A stretch of DNA of 64,000 bases from the IMG/VR virus record IMGVR_UViG_3300031951_000017, positions 1 through 64,000 of that record; one strand, written 5' to 3'. This DNA comes from a virus. Each line of letters opens with the position of its first letter. The first letter of the stretch is position 1. Below the pieces are notes generated by a model that was not told the origin of the DNA, searched no databases, and was given only the letters and a program-made list of their open reading frames with translations. Made by a program: the position numbers and the translations under genes. Shown here piece by piece: positions 47,183-54,424 of the stretch.

Positions 47183-47338
47183 ATGGAAAAGAAAATAAAA
47201 AACATAAAAATATCAGTTGAGTCACATTCATTACTAAAAAAGTATTGTGAAAAAAAAGGGTATAAAGTTTATAGGTTCTTAGAAGAACTAATACGGAAAG
47301 AATGTGAAGAAGAGAAAGATTTGTATGGTGAGAATTAA
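47183..47338 (+). CDS. Small ribbon-helix-helix-like DNA-binding protein
   Basis: A 51-residue protein: MEKKIKNIKISVESHSLLKK, then YCEKKGYKVYRFLEELIRKE, ending LYGEN. The short N-terminal strand IKISV, followed by two amphipathic helices with a turn at KKGYK, matches CopG/MetJ-type ribbon-helix-helix regulators, which bind DNA as dimers. It is the only plus-strand gene inside the minus-strand tail region and is divergent from the sheath gene. Its TAA stop overlaps the stop of the gene on the other strand (shared TTAA at 47335-47338). A repressor or activator of nearby genes is plausible. Targets cannot be told. Confidence 0.7.
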   Translation: MEKKIKNIKISVESHSLLKKYCEKKGYKVYRFLEELIRKECEEEKDLYGEN

Positions 47339-48375
47339 ATTAAGGTGTTTTGGAATTTAATAGTTGAAGTCAGAGTATCGTCTGTTCTGACAACATCAAA
47401 CCTAACACTATCACCCGAATTAATCTGTATAAAATTTACATTTGACCCGTAATATAGGTTGTTTATATAAACTTCATAACTTTCAATATTATCACTAGTC
47501 AATAATTTTAAATCCACACGTTCTGGAAATAAATCACCCAAAGAATTAACACCTAAAGGAAAATTAATATTTTCATAAAATCTATTAGGATTATAGGGCG
47601 GAGTTCTTTTTCCTCTTGTCTTACGGTCAGTTTGAAATTCAAATAATTGTAAAACTCTTGAAATACCAGGTTTAACTTTAAATTCATCCTCGTCAATCAA
47701 AAAACCTAACATAGTAAAATCATAAGATACTATGTAATACTTTCTTTTTTCAATTTCCATTACAGATTCGTCAGAAACATTATCCCATACTATTGGAATA
47801 TAATGTCCTTTCACTTTGGTATAGGCTTGTCTTGATGAAAAGTTCTCAAGAACCACTTTGTTTAATTGATTTACTTCACGGACTCGATTACATATAAATT
47901 TTAAAGTATATTTTATATCAATAGGAATTGGTTGTGGTATTTGATAAACATCAACACCACTTCTTTGTCCATCAAAAGTTGGGACGTAGGCGTAAAAAAA
48001 TTCTTTTCTTACTGGTATCGTATATTGTAATGATGGATTTGTACCATATTTCATATCATTTGACCTGATGACCGTAACAAAAGGAGGTGAAGCATTTTTA
48101 TCTAAGTCTTGGAATTTCCAAGTCTGTGTAAATTGAGCCCAATTTTGAGTGGTAACGATAATATCGACTACAGGTACAGATTTTCCATCAACACTAAAAC
48201 CTAACTTATTTTTAACAAAATCTAAAAACCCTCTATCTAAATCAGCATGTAACACAGACTTTGGTAGAAATGTACCATCTTGTTGGATTTCTTCCAACAT
48301 TTCTTGTCGTCTAGCTAACCCTACTTTATTTGGGATTAAATCAATATTTTTTTTAATTTGTTTAGAAAATCCCAT
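47335..48375 (-). CDS. Tail terminator/connector-type structural protein, tentative
   Basis: A 346-residue protein starting MGFSKQIKKNIDLIPNKVGL. It has a beta-rich core (WAQFTQTWKFQDLDKNASPP, YTIPVRKEFFYAYVPTFDGQ, PIPIDIKYTLKFICNRVREV), followed by a charged loop (FQTDRKTRGKRTPPYNPNRF). Its position just upstream of the sheath gene corresponds to T4 gp15, the tail completion protein, or gp3. Length is larger than T4 gp15 (272), and I see no diagnostic motif, so the T4 match rests on synteny. It is in one run with the Zn-ribbon gene, and 1 base separates them. Confidence 0.6.
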   Translation of the reverse strand: MGFSKQIKKNIDLIPNKVGLARRQEMLEEIQQDGTFLPKSVLHADLDRGFLDFVKNKLGFSVDGKSVPVVDIIVTTQNWAQFTQTWKFQDLDKNASPPFVTVIRSNDMKYGTNPSLQYTIPVRKEFFYAYVPTFDGQRSGVDVYQIPQPIPIDIKYTLKFICNRVREVNQLNKVVLENFSSRQAYTKVKGHYIPIVWDNVSDESVMEIEKRKYYIVSYDFTMLGFLIDEDEFKVKPGISRVLQLFEFQTDRKTRGKRTPPYNPNRFYENINFPLGVNSLGDLFPERVDLKLLTSDNIESYEVYINNLYYGSNVNFIQINSGDSVRFDVVRTDDTLTSTIKFQNTLI

Positions 48376-48376
48376 G

Positions 48377-48925
48377 TTATTTAGAAATGATTTCGTTTAT
48401 GACAAATAATTTGTTTTTCAAATTAATCATATCAACTTCTTTAGCGTTGAATACTGGTGTTTCTGTATCTTTGTAAACAAATGAATCATGTTTATACGGG
48501 TTATAGGTTACAACTCTCGTTGATGATTCCTCAGGTAAATTTTCACATGGGTATTCACAATAATCGATTAAATCTCCGATTACAAAAGCATGTACATTTT
48601 TTTGTTTGTCGACTCTAACTTTTTCTCTACCACCTTTTCTTACTCTAAACTCAACATCACCTAATTTAACATAATCAGCGTGAAGAACTACTTTAGTTTT
48701 ATATACTACAGAAAAAGTATGTAAATGAAGGTTATAATATACTTTTACTTTCTTACCTATAAAGTTTTCATCTGAATTATTATGACCACATTTATGACAA
48801 ATGTATGGGTCATTACCCCCCTCACTTAATTTCCAAGACCAACCACACTCTTCACACGTAACTTTATTAGTGTTAAGTTTTTCAGTTAATATACGTAATT
48901 GTTCTTCTGTTAATAAAATGTTCAT
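48377..48925 (-). CDS. Zn-ribbon protein of the head-tail region
   Basis: A 182-residue protein. Residues about 18-50 form a treble-clef or zinc-ribbon: TCEECGWSWKLSEGG, then PYICHKCGHNN, giving two CxxC pairs. This ribbon occurs in virion-associated proteins of large T4-like phages. After it, a beta-rich part (HTFSVVYKTKVVLHADYVKL, VEFRVRKGGREKVRV) and a second Cys pair (YCEYPCENL) follow. The first part MNILLTEEQLRILTEKLNT is a helix. The start overlaps the preceding gene by 4 bases. It probably acts in head-tail joining or as a minor structural protein. Confidence 0.65.
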   Translation of the reverse strand: MNILLTEEQLRILTEKLNTNKVTCEECGWSWKLSEGGNDPYICHKCGHNNSDENFIGKKVKVYYNLHLHTFSVVYKTKVVLHADYVKLGDVEFRVRKGGREKVRVDKQKNVHAFVIGDLIDYCEYPCENLPEESSTRVVTYNPYKHDSFVYKDTETPVFNAKEVDMINLKNKLFVINEIISK

Positions 48926-49434
48926 AACCCTCTAAATTCATTATTTGTTACAGGTGCACATATTATTGTTCGATAATATGGTTTATATCCACCATAATTA
49001 TGTTTGTTATCGGATGTGACCCTACCATCATTGGATACTGTATAATATCTAACTCTATTTTCAGTTTCATAATAACCAATATAATCACCATACTCAATTT
49101 CGGTACCCATCAGTTCTAAATCCTTAATATAAACACTAAGTTGCATAGTACCAGGTTCGAGTTGTTCAATTTTTGAGTTACCCAAATATTTGTTTTCAGT
49201 CCCCAAAATTTTAACATAAGCTTTAAATTCAATTGGAGGGTGAAATTTAATTCCGTCTTCAACGGTTTCCCCATAAACATCATCTGTGTTAGTTCTATAT
49301 CTATCTACTTTATATAGAACACAGGTAAAATTCATATCACCATGAAGCCATTCTTGACCCATCTCTAATTCTAGGTTAAAGTCAGAATCACCAAAAAATT
49401 TACCTAATCTTGTTATTGGAACTTTGTTTGTCAT
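48922..49434 (-). CDS. Head-tail connector-type structural protein, tentative
   Basis: A 170-residue protein starting MTNKVPITRLGKFFGDSDFN. A beta-rich arrangement: FKAYVKILGTENKYLGNSKI, then GTMQLSVYIKDLELMGTEIE and GDYIGYYETENRVRYYTVSN. It resembles small adaptor proteins of phage necks that have a hydrophobic strand and a charged loop. It begins the minus-strand tail transcript across from the plus-strand helicase gene. TATTTATC lies 21 bases upstream of the ATG. A neck or tail-adaptor role is inferred only from position. Confidence 0.55.
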   Translation of the reverse strand: MTNKVPITRLGKFFGDSDFNLELEMGQEWLHGDMNFTCVLYKVDRYRTNTDDVYGETVEDGIKFHPPIEFKAYVKILGTENKYLGNSKIEQLEPGTMQLSVYIKDLELMGTEIEYGDYIGYYETENRVRYYTVSNDGRVTSDNKHNYGGYKPYYRTIICAPVTNNEFRGL

Positions 49435-49447
49435 AATCTATATACTT

Positions 49448-49455
49448 GATAAATA
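49448..49455 (-). promoter_or_regulatory. TATTTATC motif before first tail-module gene
   Basis: TATTTATC begins 21 bases upstream of the ATG at 49434 and marks the start of the minus-strand connector-tail transcript. Candidate late element; same offset as at 13462 and 26940. Confidence 0.35.
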
Positions 49456-49492
49456 TCTACTTTAAAGTTATCTTTATACTTGAAAATATAAT

Positions 49493-51256
49493 ATTATAGA
49501 ATCTCCGATTAAAATATCTGAAATTGAAGCTTTAGAAATTCTCCAAAATTACTCTGGGGCTAATAACTACATTTTAAAATTAAAACAACAACAATCGGTC
49601 AATAAAAAATTTTACCCTACTAGGGCTCAAACCGATTATATTATTAATTATCACACTAAAGAACCAAAAGTCGCTAAAAGGTGGGTTGAAATTGATAACT
49701 ATTTTGCAAAAAAATTAGTTGAAGATAACCCTTTCATATCTGAACCTGAGAAAATTTATGTTGAAAAACTTTTGGTTGAGAAAGATAAATCATTCCACAT
49801 TTGGGGAAAAATTCATAGTGGGGATACGCTCCATGATTTTTGGGTTCCTAAAGCGGCAATAATTAAAGAACCAAAAAAAAATATTGTAAATGTAGATTAT
49901 TCCAAATATGATAATCGACCCCCACTTAGTCATCAAAAAGAAGCTATAGAAAAATTTTTAGCATACGATAAATTCATATTAGCCGATGATATGGGTCTCG
50001 GTAAGACAACCTCAACAATAATTGCGGCTTTGGAGAGTGGTGCTAATAAAATATTGATAGTTTGTCCCGCGTCTTTAAAATTGAATTGGGAAAGAGAAAT
50101 AAGGAATTACTCAGATAGACCTGTTTATATATGTGAAGGAAAAAAATATGAGGATGCGGATTTTGTGATTACAAACTATGATATTCTTAAAAATTTTCAT
50201 AGTGAAAGAGAAAAAGAAAATTCATTAATATTAAAATCAAAGTTTGATTTGGTAATTATTGATGAGGCTCACTACATTAGTAATACACAAGCTCAAAGGA
50301 CTAAATTAATTAATGATATTGTCTCAAACATAAGCAAAATATGGTTACTTACAGGTACTCCAATCACGTCTAGACCAATTAATTACTTCAATCTTTTACG
50401 TATGGTTGAAAATCCTGTTGCACAAAATTGGATGGCTTACGTTATCCGGTATTGTGAGGGATTCCAATTTAAGACAGGTAACCGAAAAGTTTGGAATGTA
50501 AACGGGGCGTCAAATTTAGAAGAATTACGTAATCGTATTTCTAAACAAGTTTTAAGACGATTAAAAACAGATGTTTTAGACCTTCCTGAAAAAATAATTT
50601 CACCTGTATATCTAAGATTACACTCTAGACAATATGAAGAATTTATGGGTGAATACTATGATTGGTATACTAATCGTGAGAATGAAAATAAATCAGTTGC
50701 TTTACAATTTTCTAAATTAACTAAGGTTAGACAAATAATTGCTGAAGAAAAAATTACTCATACCATTGAGGTTGCTGAAAATATTATTGAACAGGGTAAA
50801 AAAGTTATAATCTTTAGTAATTTTACAGAGCCGTTAAAGAAAATTTATGAACATTTTGGAAAAAAAGCGGTCTATCTAGATGGAACAACGACAAAACCAG
50901 CTAGACAAAAGGCCGTCGATGACTTCCAAGAGAATGACAAAGTGATGGTATTTTGTGGTAATATTAAAGCCGCAGGTGTTGGTTTAACATTAACTGCAGC
51001 TGAGGCTGTAATTATGAATGATTTATCATTCGTACCATCTGACCACTCACAAGCGGAAGATAGAGCTTATAGATATGGTCAGAAAAATTGTGTTTCAGTT
51101 TATTATCCAATCTTTGAAAACACAATTGAAGGTATTATTTATGATATTCTAAATCGTAAAAAAAATATCTTTGAAACTGTTATGGGTGACAATATTGATA
51201 AGACGGATATGGTGTTTGAAATTATGAATCAAATAAATTCTAATGAAAAAAGTTAA
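49493..51256 (+). CDS. SNF2-family DNA helicase/translocase, non-ATG start
   Basis: A helicase of about 587 residues if started at ATT 49493. The TTG at 49772 would cut off a 93-residue N-terminal domain that is open in frame and looks coding (KFYPTRAQTDYIINYHTKEP, VAKRWVEIDNYFAKKLVEDN). An in-frame TGA lies at 49481 and no ATG, GTG or TTG occurs before 49772. Helicase motifs: DDMGLGKTT (I), VIIDEAHYIS (II), LLTGTPITSRP (III), IIFSNFTEPL (IV), AAGVGLTLT (V) and QAEDRAYRYGQ (VI). This resembles SMARCAL1/HARP annealing helicases and T4 UvsW in role. It is the first gene of the plus-strand island. Confidence 0.85.
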   Translation: MIESPIKISEIEALEILQNYSGANNYILKLKQQQSVNKKFYPTRAQTDYIINYHTKEPKVAKRWVEIDNYFAKKLVEDNPFISEPEKIYVEKLLVEKDKSFHIWGKIHSGDTLHDFWVPKAAIIKEPKKNIVNVDYSKYDNRPPLSHQKEAIEKFLAYDKFILADDMGLGKTTSTIIAALESGANKILIVCPASLKLNWEREIRNYSDRPVYICEGKKYEDADFVITNYDILKNFHSEREKENSLILKSKFDLVIIDEAHYISNTQAQRTKLINDIVSNISKIWLLTGTPITSRPINYFNLLRMVENPVAQNWMAYVIRYCEGFQFKTGNRKVWNVNGASNLEELRNRISKQVLRRLKTDVLDLPEKIISPVYLRLHSRQYEEFMGEYYDWYTNRENENKSVALQFSKLTKVRQIIAEEKITHTIEVAENIIEQGKKVIIFSNFTEPLKKIYEHFGKKAVYLDGTTTKPARQKAVDDFQENDKVMVFCGNIKAAGVGLTLTAAEAVIMNDLSFVPSDHSQAEDRAYRYGQKNCVSVYYPIFENTIEGIIYDILNRKKNIFETVMGDNIDKTDMVFEIMNQINSNEKS

Positions 51257-51274
51257 AGTTTAGATTATTTATCG

Positions 51275-51282
51275 TATATTTG
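51275..51282 (+). promoter_or_regulatory. Weak promoter candidate before superoxide dismutase fusion gene
   Basis: TATATTTG matches the Bacteroidota -7 box TAnnTTTG, but no TTTG lies at the required distance upstream. It ends 7 bases before the ATG, so a transcript from it would have almost no leader. Confidence 0.3.
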
Positions 51283-51289
51283 TGCCTTT

Positions 51290-52927
51290 ATGAAAAAGAT
51301 AGAAGAAAAAATTGATTTGATTGAATCTCAAATCAATGAAATCGAGTTAACCAAGAATAAAGATTTCTTGTTGACCGAAATGAAAAAAATTGGGATTGAA
51401 AAATTACCCTACTCCTACTCAGCCTTAAAATCATTCATTGATTCAGAAACAATGAATGTTCACTATAACAAACATTACAAAGGATACGTAGATAAATTAA
51501 ATGCTGCGTTAAGTAAGAAAAAATTTGGTGATATGGATTTGGAACAGATTGTTAAATCCATTAGTAAATTTAGTAAGGACGTTAGAAATAATGCAGGTGG
51601 TGCATACAATCACGCATTATTTTGGAAGATGTTATCACCAAAACCACAAAAACCTAAAAAATTGGTTTTAGCAAAAATTAACAAAGATTTTGGTGATATT
51701 TCTTCTTTTAAGAAAAAATTTAACCAAATTGCAAAGGAAAATTTTGGGTCAGGCTGGGTTTGGTTAATTGTTACCGATAAAAATAAATTAAAGGTCGTTA
51801 CTACACCAAATCAGGACAATCCACTAATGAATGATGCTGAAGACAAAGGGTATCCAATTTTAGGATTAGATTTGTGGGAACACGCATATTATTTGAAATA
51901 TAGAAATCAAAAAGATGACTATATTAAAAACTTTTGGTCAGTTGTAAATTGGGAATTTGTTGAAGAATTATATAAAATGAAAATGGAAACTAAACTTAAT
52001 GAATCTGTCATAACTCGGACATTGTTAGAACAAGAAGAAGATATCGTATTAAGTATTACCCCACAATATTGTAATGGTGGTGAGACTAACGTGATTTCAA
52101 AAATTATATTTGATACTAATCTAGAAAAAGACCAAAGGTCAAAAAGACAAGAGACTTGGAGGTCGATGATGTCAAATGGTATTCAAGAAATTTTAAAAAA
52201 TCACTTCCCAGAAAGATGGGAAAAACCTAGTCCTCTTCATAAACCAGGAGTCTATAGAGTACAGAATGGTATTAAAGTCAGGTCATTACTTAATAATTTG
52301 ACATCATCATATACAGCACTATGTGTTATTTATAAATTCATAAATGATTATCTCCGTCTCACTGACCAACCTCTTTTGGACTTTGATAGAGATAATTACG
52401 AAAAGACCACTTCAGAGGTGAAAAGATTTTTGTCAATTATTGATTCACTAAGAGGATATATCTTTAACCCAAGTACTGAAATTAATAAAAAAATTGGGAA
52501 TGCTCTTAAATTCTCTAGTTGTGAAGGTGACCAAAACGAAAAAGTTGCTTTACAAATTTTAATTGAGAATTATGGAGAGGGTTGTGCTAAACTAGAATCA
52601 GGTTTAGGGTTGACTAAAGATATGATTGGTGGGATTGATTGTATATTAAACACGGATGAAGGTGAAAAAACCGTACAAATTAAACCATTTAGAGCTCTAA
52701 AAGAAGAAAACTCTGAAATACATGTTTTAGGTGCCTCTTCAGTTAAGGACCATTCCGTTGACTTGTATATGTTCGTTGATAAGGACAACGGAGTCTTACA
52801 AATATTTAAGAACGAAGGTGTTAAGTTTGCACATAGAACATTTATATTCCCTAATACTTCACATATGGATAGTTTATCGGCTAAAAATCCTATTGAAAAA
52901 GTTAATTGTAGAATGTATCTTGTGTAA
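51290..52927 (+). CDS. Mn-type superoxide dismutase fused to PD-(D/E)XK-like domain
   Basis: A 545-residue protein. Residues about 38-230 are a full Fe/Mn superoxide dismutase: LPYSYSALKSFIDSET, metal ligand His58 in VHYNKHY, His62 and Tyr66, NNAGGAYNHALFW with ligand His108, NQDNPLM with the Mn-type Gln175, and LDLWEHAYYL with ligands Asp194 and His198. All ligands are present, so superoxide dismutation is expected. Residues about 235-545 are a second part. Its segment NEKVALQIL (Glu417), GGIDCIL (Asp450) and VQIKP (Gln463, Lys465) fits a PD-(D/E)XK nuclease with QxK. The fusion is in one uninterrupted frame. I know of no standard family with this pairing. Confidence 0.85.
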   Translation: MKKIEEKIDLIESQINEIELTKNKDFLLTEMKKIGIEKLPYSYSALKSFIDSETMNVHYNKHYKGYVDKLNAALSKKKFGDMDLEQIVKSISKFSKDVRNNAGGAYNHALFWKMLSPKPQKPKKLVLAKINKDFGDISSFKKKFNQIAKENFGSGWVWLIVTDKNKLKVVTTPNQDNPLMNDAEDKGYPILGLDLWEHAYYLKYRNQKDDYIKNFWSVVNWEFVEELYKMKMETKLNESVITRTLLEQEEDIVLSITPQYCNGGETNVISKIIFDTNLEKDQRSKRQETWRSMMSNGIQEILKNHFPERWEKPSPLHKPGVYRVQNGIKVRSLLNNLTSSYTALCVIYKFINDYLRLTDQPLLDFDRDNYEKTTSEVKRFLSIIDSLRGYIFNPSTEINKKIGNALKFSSCEGDQNEKVALQILIENYGEGCAKLESGLGLTKDMIGGIDCILNTDEGEKTVQIKPFRALKEENSEIHVLGASSVKDHSVDLYMFVDKDNGVLQIFKNEGVKFAHRTFIFPNTSHMDSLSAKNPIEKVNCRMYLV

Positions 52928-52934
52928 TTAATAA

Positions 52935-52965
52935 ATCGGCTAATATTTATAAAATAAAAGCCGAT
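52935..52965 (+). promoter_or_regulatory. Hairpin covering neck gene start, with TATTTATA in loop
   Basis: ATCGGCT (52935-52941) pairs with AGCCGAT (52959-52965), whose last two bases are the A and T of the ATG. The 17-base loop holds TATTTATA at 52944-52951. Transcripts from upstream would hide the start, while ones begun at the motif would lack the left arm. Inference from sequence only. Confidence 0.45.
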
Positions 52966-54085
52966 GTCTAAAATATCACAACCCGAAAGAAACAAGTTAT
53001 TTACAAAAGTAAGACACTTACTTGGTGCACCTTTAAGAGGTATTGAATTGGAAGATGAACAGATGGACACTCTGTTAGAATTTTCTATTGATGATTATTC
53101 ACAATATATACAAGATTGGTTAACTGAATCACAATGGTCATCATTGTATAATTTAAACTTGGATGAACAATCTTTGTCTAGAGCTTTTGTAACTAGAACT
53201 TTAGATTATGAAACAAGATACACTTATGCGTATTCAAAAATTGTTGGGTTACAAACTGGTGGTGATTGGGTTCTAAAGAAAGATTTTATAGAATTAAAAA
53301 AGAACCAACAAATTTATGAAATTCCTGCTGGTCGTGAACTTAATGAGTTACTTTGGTTCACACCATCAACACTGACAAATATTTTATTTGACCCTTGGTC
53401 TTTTGGTAGTATGGGTGGACCTGGTATTGGTGGACCAGGAGGATATGCACAATTAGGTTATAGTGGTTCATATTTCTTAATGCCAGCTTTTGACATGCTA
53501 TTAAGGATGCAAGAGATTAATATCCAAAGACGTATCATTGCTTCTGAAATGACTTATCGTGTTACTGCATTACCTGATGGTAAAAAAGCAATACATTTAA
53601 TGAATACTCCTGGTGGTAAGTTTGACTTTGGTAGTTCTAACTTCGTAAGTGGTAGAGTTTGGTATTGGTATTACGATGTGGGTCCCGCAGATAAAAATTC
53701 ATGTTTAAAAGCTAATCCCGATATTATTAGAACACCTAATGATGTCCCATATGAAGAACTTACATGGGACGATTTAAATAACCCATCAAGACAATGGGTT
53801 AGAAGATGGTTTGTTGCATATTGTAAAGAAACTTTAGCAAGAGTACGAGGAAAATACAGTGGAAACTTGAAAACTCCAGATTCTGAATTAACTTTAGATT
53901 ATACATCATTAGCGACTGAGGCTAAAGATGAAAAAACTAAACTTATTGATGAGTTGATTGGAACTGATGGAAGACTTACTAGATTAAAGCCTGAAAAGGT
54001 TATGGAGAGAGAAGCACAAATTGCCGAAAATCTTAACAAGTCTCTTAAATTCAGAGCAGCACCTCGTCAGATTTATGTAATTTAA
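52964..54085 (+). CDS. Neck / head-tail connector protein, tentative
   Basis: A 373-residue protein starting MSKISQPERNKLFTKVRHLL. It has a helical N-terminus with an acidic stretch (GIELEDEQMDTLLEFSIDDY), aromatic repeats, a Gly-rich patch (GSMGGPGIGGPGGYAQLGYS, about 149-168), and a helical end. The segment ARVRGKYSGNLKTPDSELTL is like T4 gp13/gp14 neck proteins, where it is followed by a Glu-rich helix. In T4, gp13 and gp14 lie near the tail genes. It is followed after 3 bases by the 111-residue gene. A structural neck role is likely but not certain. Confidence 0.6.
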   Translation: MSKISQPERNKLFTKVRHLLGAPLRGIELEDEQMDTLLEFSIDDYSQYIQDWLTESQWSSLYNLNLDEQSLSRAFVTRTLDYETRYTYAYSKIVGLQTGGDWVLKKDFIELKKNQQIYEIPAGRELNELLWFTPSTLTNILFDPWSFGSMGGPGIGGPGGYAQLGYSGSYFLMPAFDMLLRMQEINIQRRIIASEMTYRVTALPDGKKAIHLMNTPGGKFDFGSSNFVSGRVWYWYYDVGPADKNSCLKANPDIIRTPNDVPYEELTWDDLNNPSRQWVRRWFVAYCKETLARVRGKYSGNLKTPDSELTLDYTSLATEAKDEKTKLIDELIGTDGRLTRLKPEKVMEREAQIAENLNKSLKFRAAPRQIYVI

Positions 54086-54088
54086 TGT

Positions 54089-54424
54089 ATGTCAATTATT
54101 AAGACAAGACCTGTTGACCGGGTTATTAATGGTCAAATTATTACTGGTTCTGAGGTTACCTTAGTATCAGAAACGTATTATGTTTGTAATGGTGAAAGTG
54201 TGGTAATTGTTAAAAATACACCATTCACAAAAATAAAATTAAATTCACTTAAAAACGACAGAGTCACAATTAAGTGTCTGACAAAAGTTTTATTACTTCC
54301 AGATTTCGGTAAAATAGATGAGATTTTTGATGAAATGGAGTTAGAAAATGGTGCTAGTGTTGAGTTAATATTTGCAATTGGTAACTGGTATATCCTATCA
54401 TCAGATGGGTTGAAACAGTCTTAG
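54089..54424 (+). CDS. Small unknown virion-like protein
   Basis: A 111-residue protein starting MSIIKTRPVDRVINGQIITG. A beta-rich fold is suggested by SEVTLVSETYYVCNGESVVI and FTKIKLNSLKNDRVTIKCLT. The end GNWYILSSDGLKQS is a pattern seen in small structural proteins of large phages. It follows the neck-type gene by three bases. Its TAG stop overlaps the stop of the DNA polymerase gene on the other strand by four bases. I do not recognise a family. Confidence 0.5.
   Translation: MSIIKTRPVDRVINGQIITGSEVTLVSETYYVCNGESVVIVKNTPFTKIKLNSLKNDRVTIKCLTKVLLLPDFGKIDEIFDEMELENGASVELIFAIGNWYILSSDGLKQS

Noticed and set aside
52570-53070. A 166-residue minus-strand open frame antisense to the dismutase fusion gene
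   Set aside because: It lies opposite a gene with clear domain motifs, has Ser/Cys/Leu-rich shadow composition, and no leader signal.
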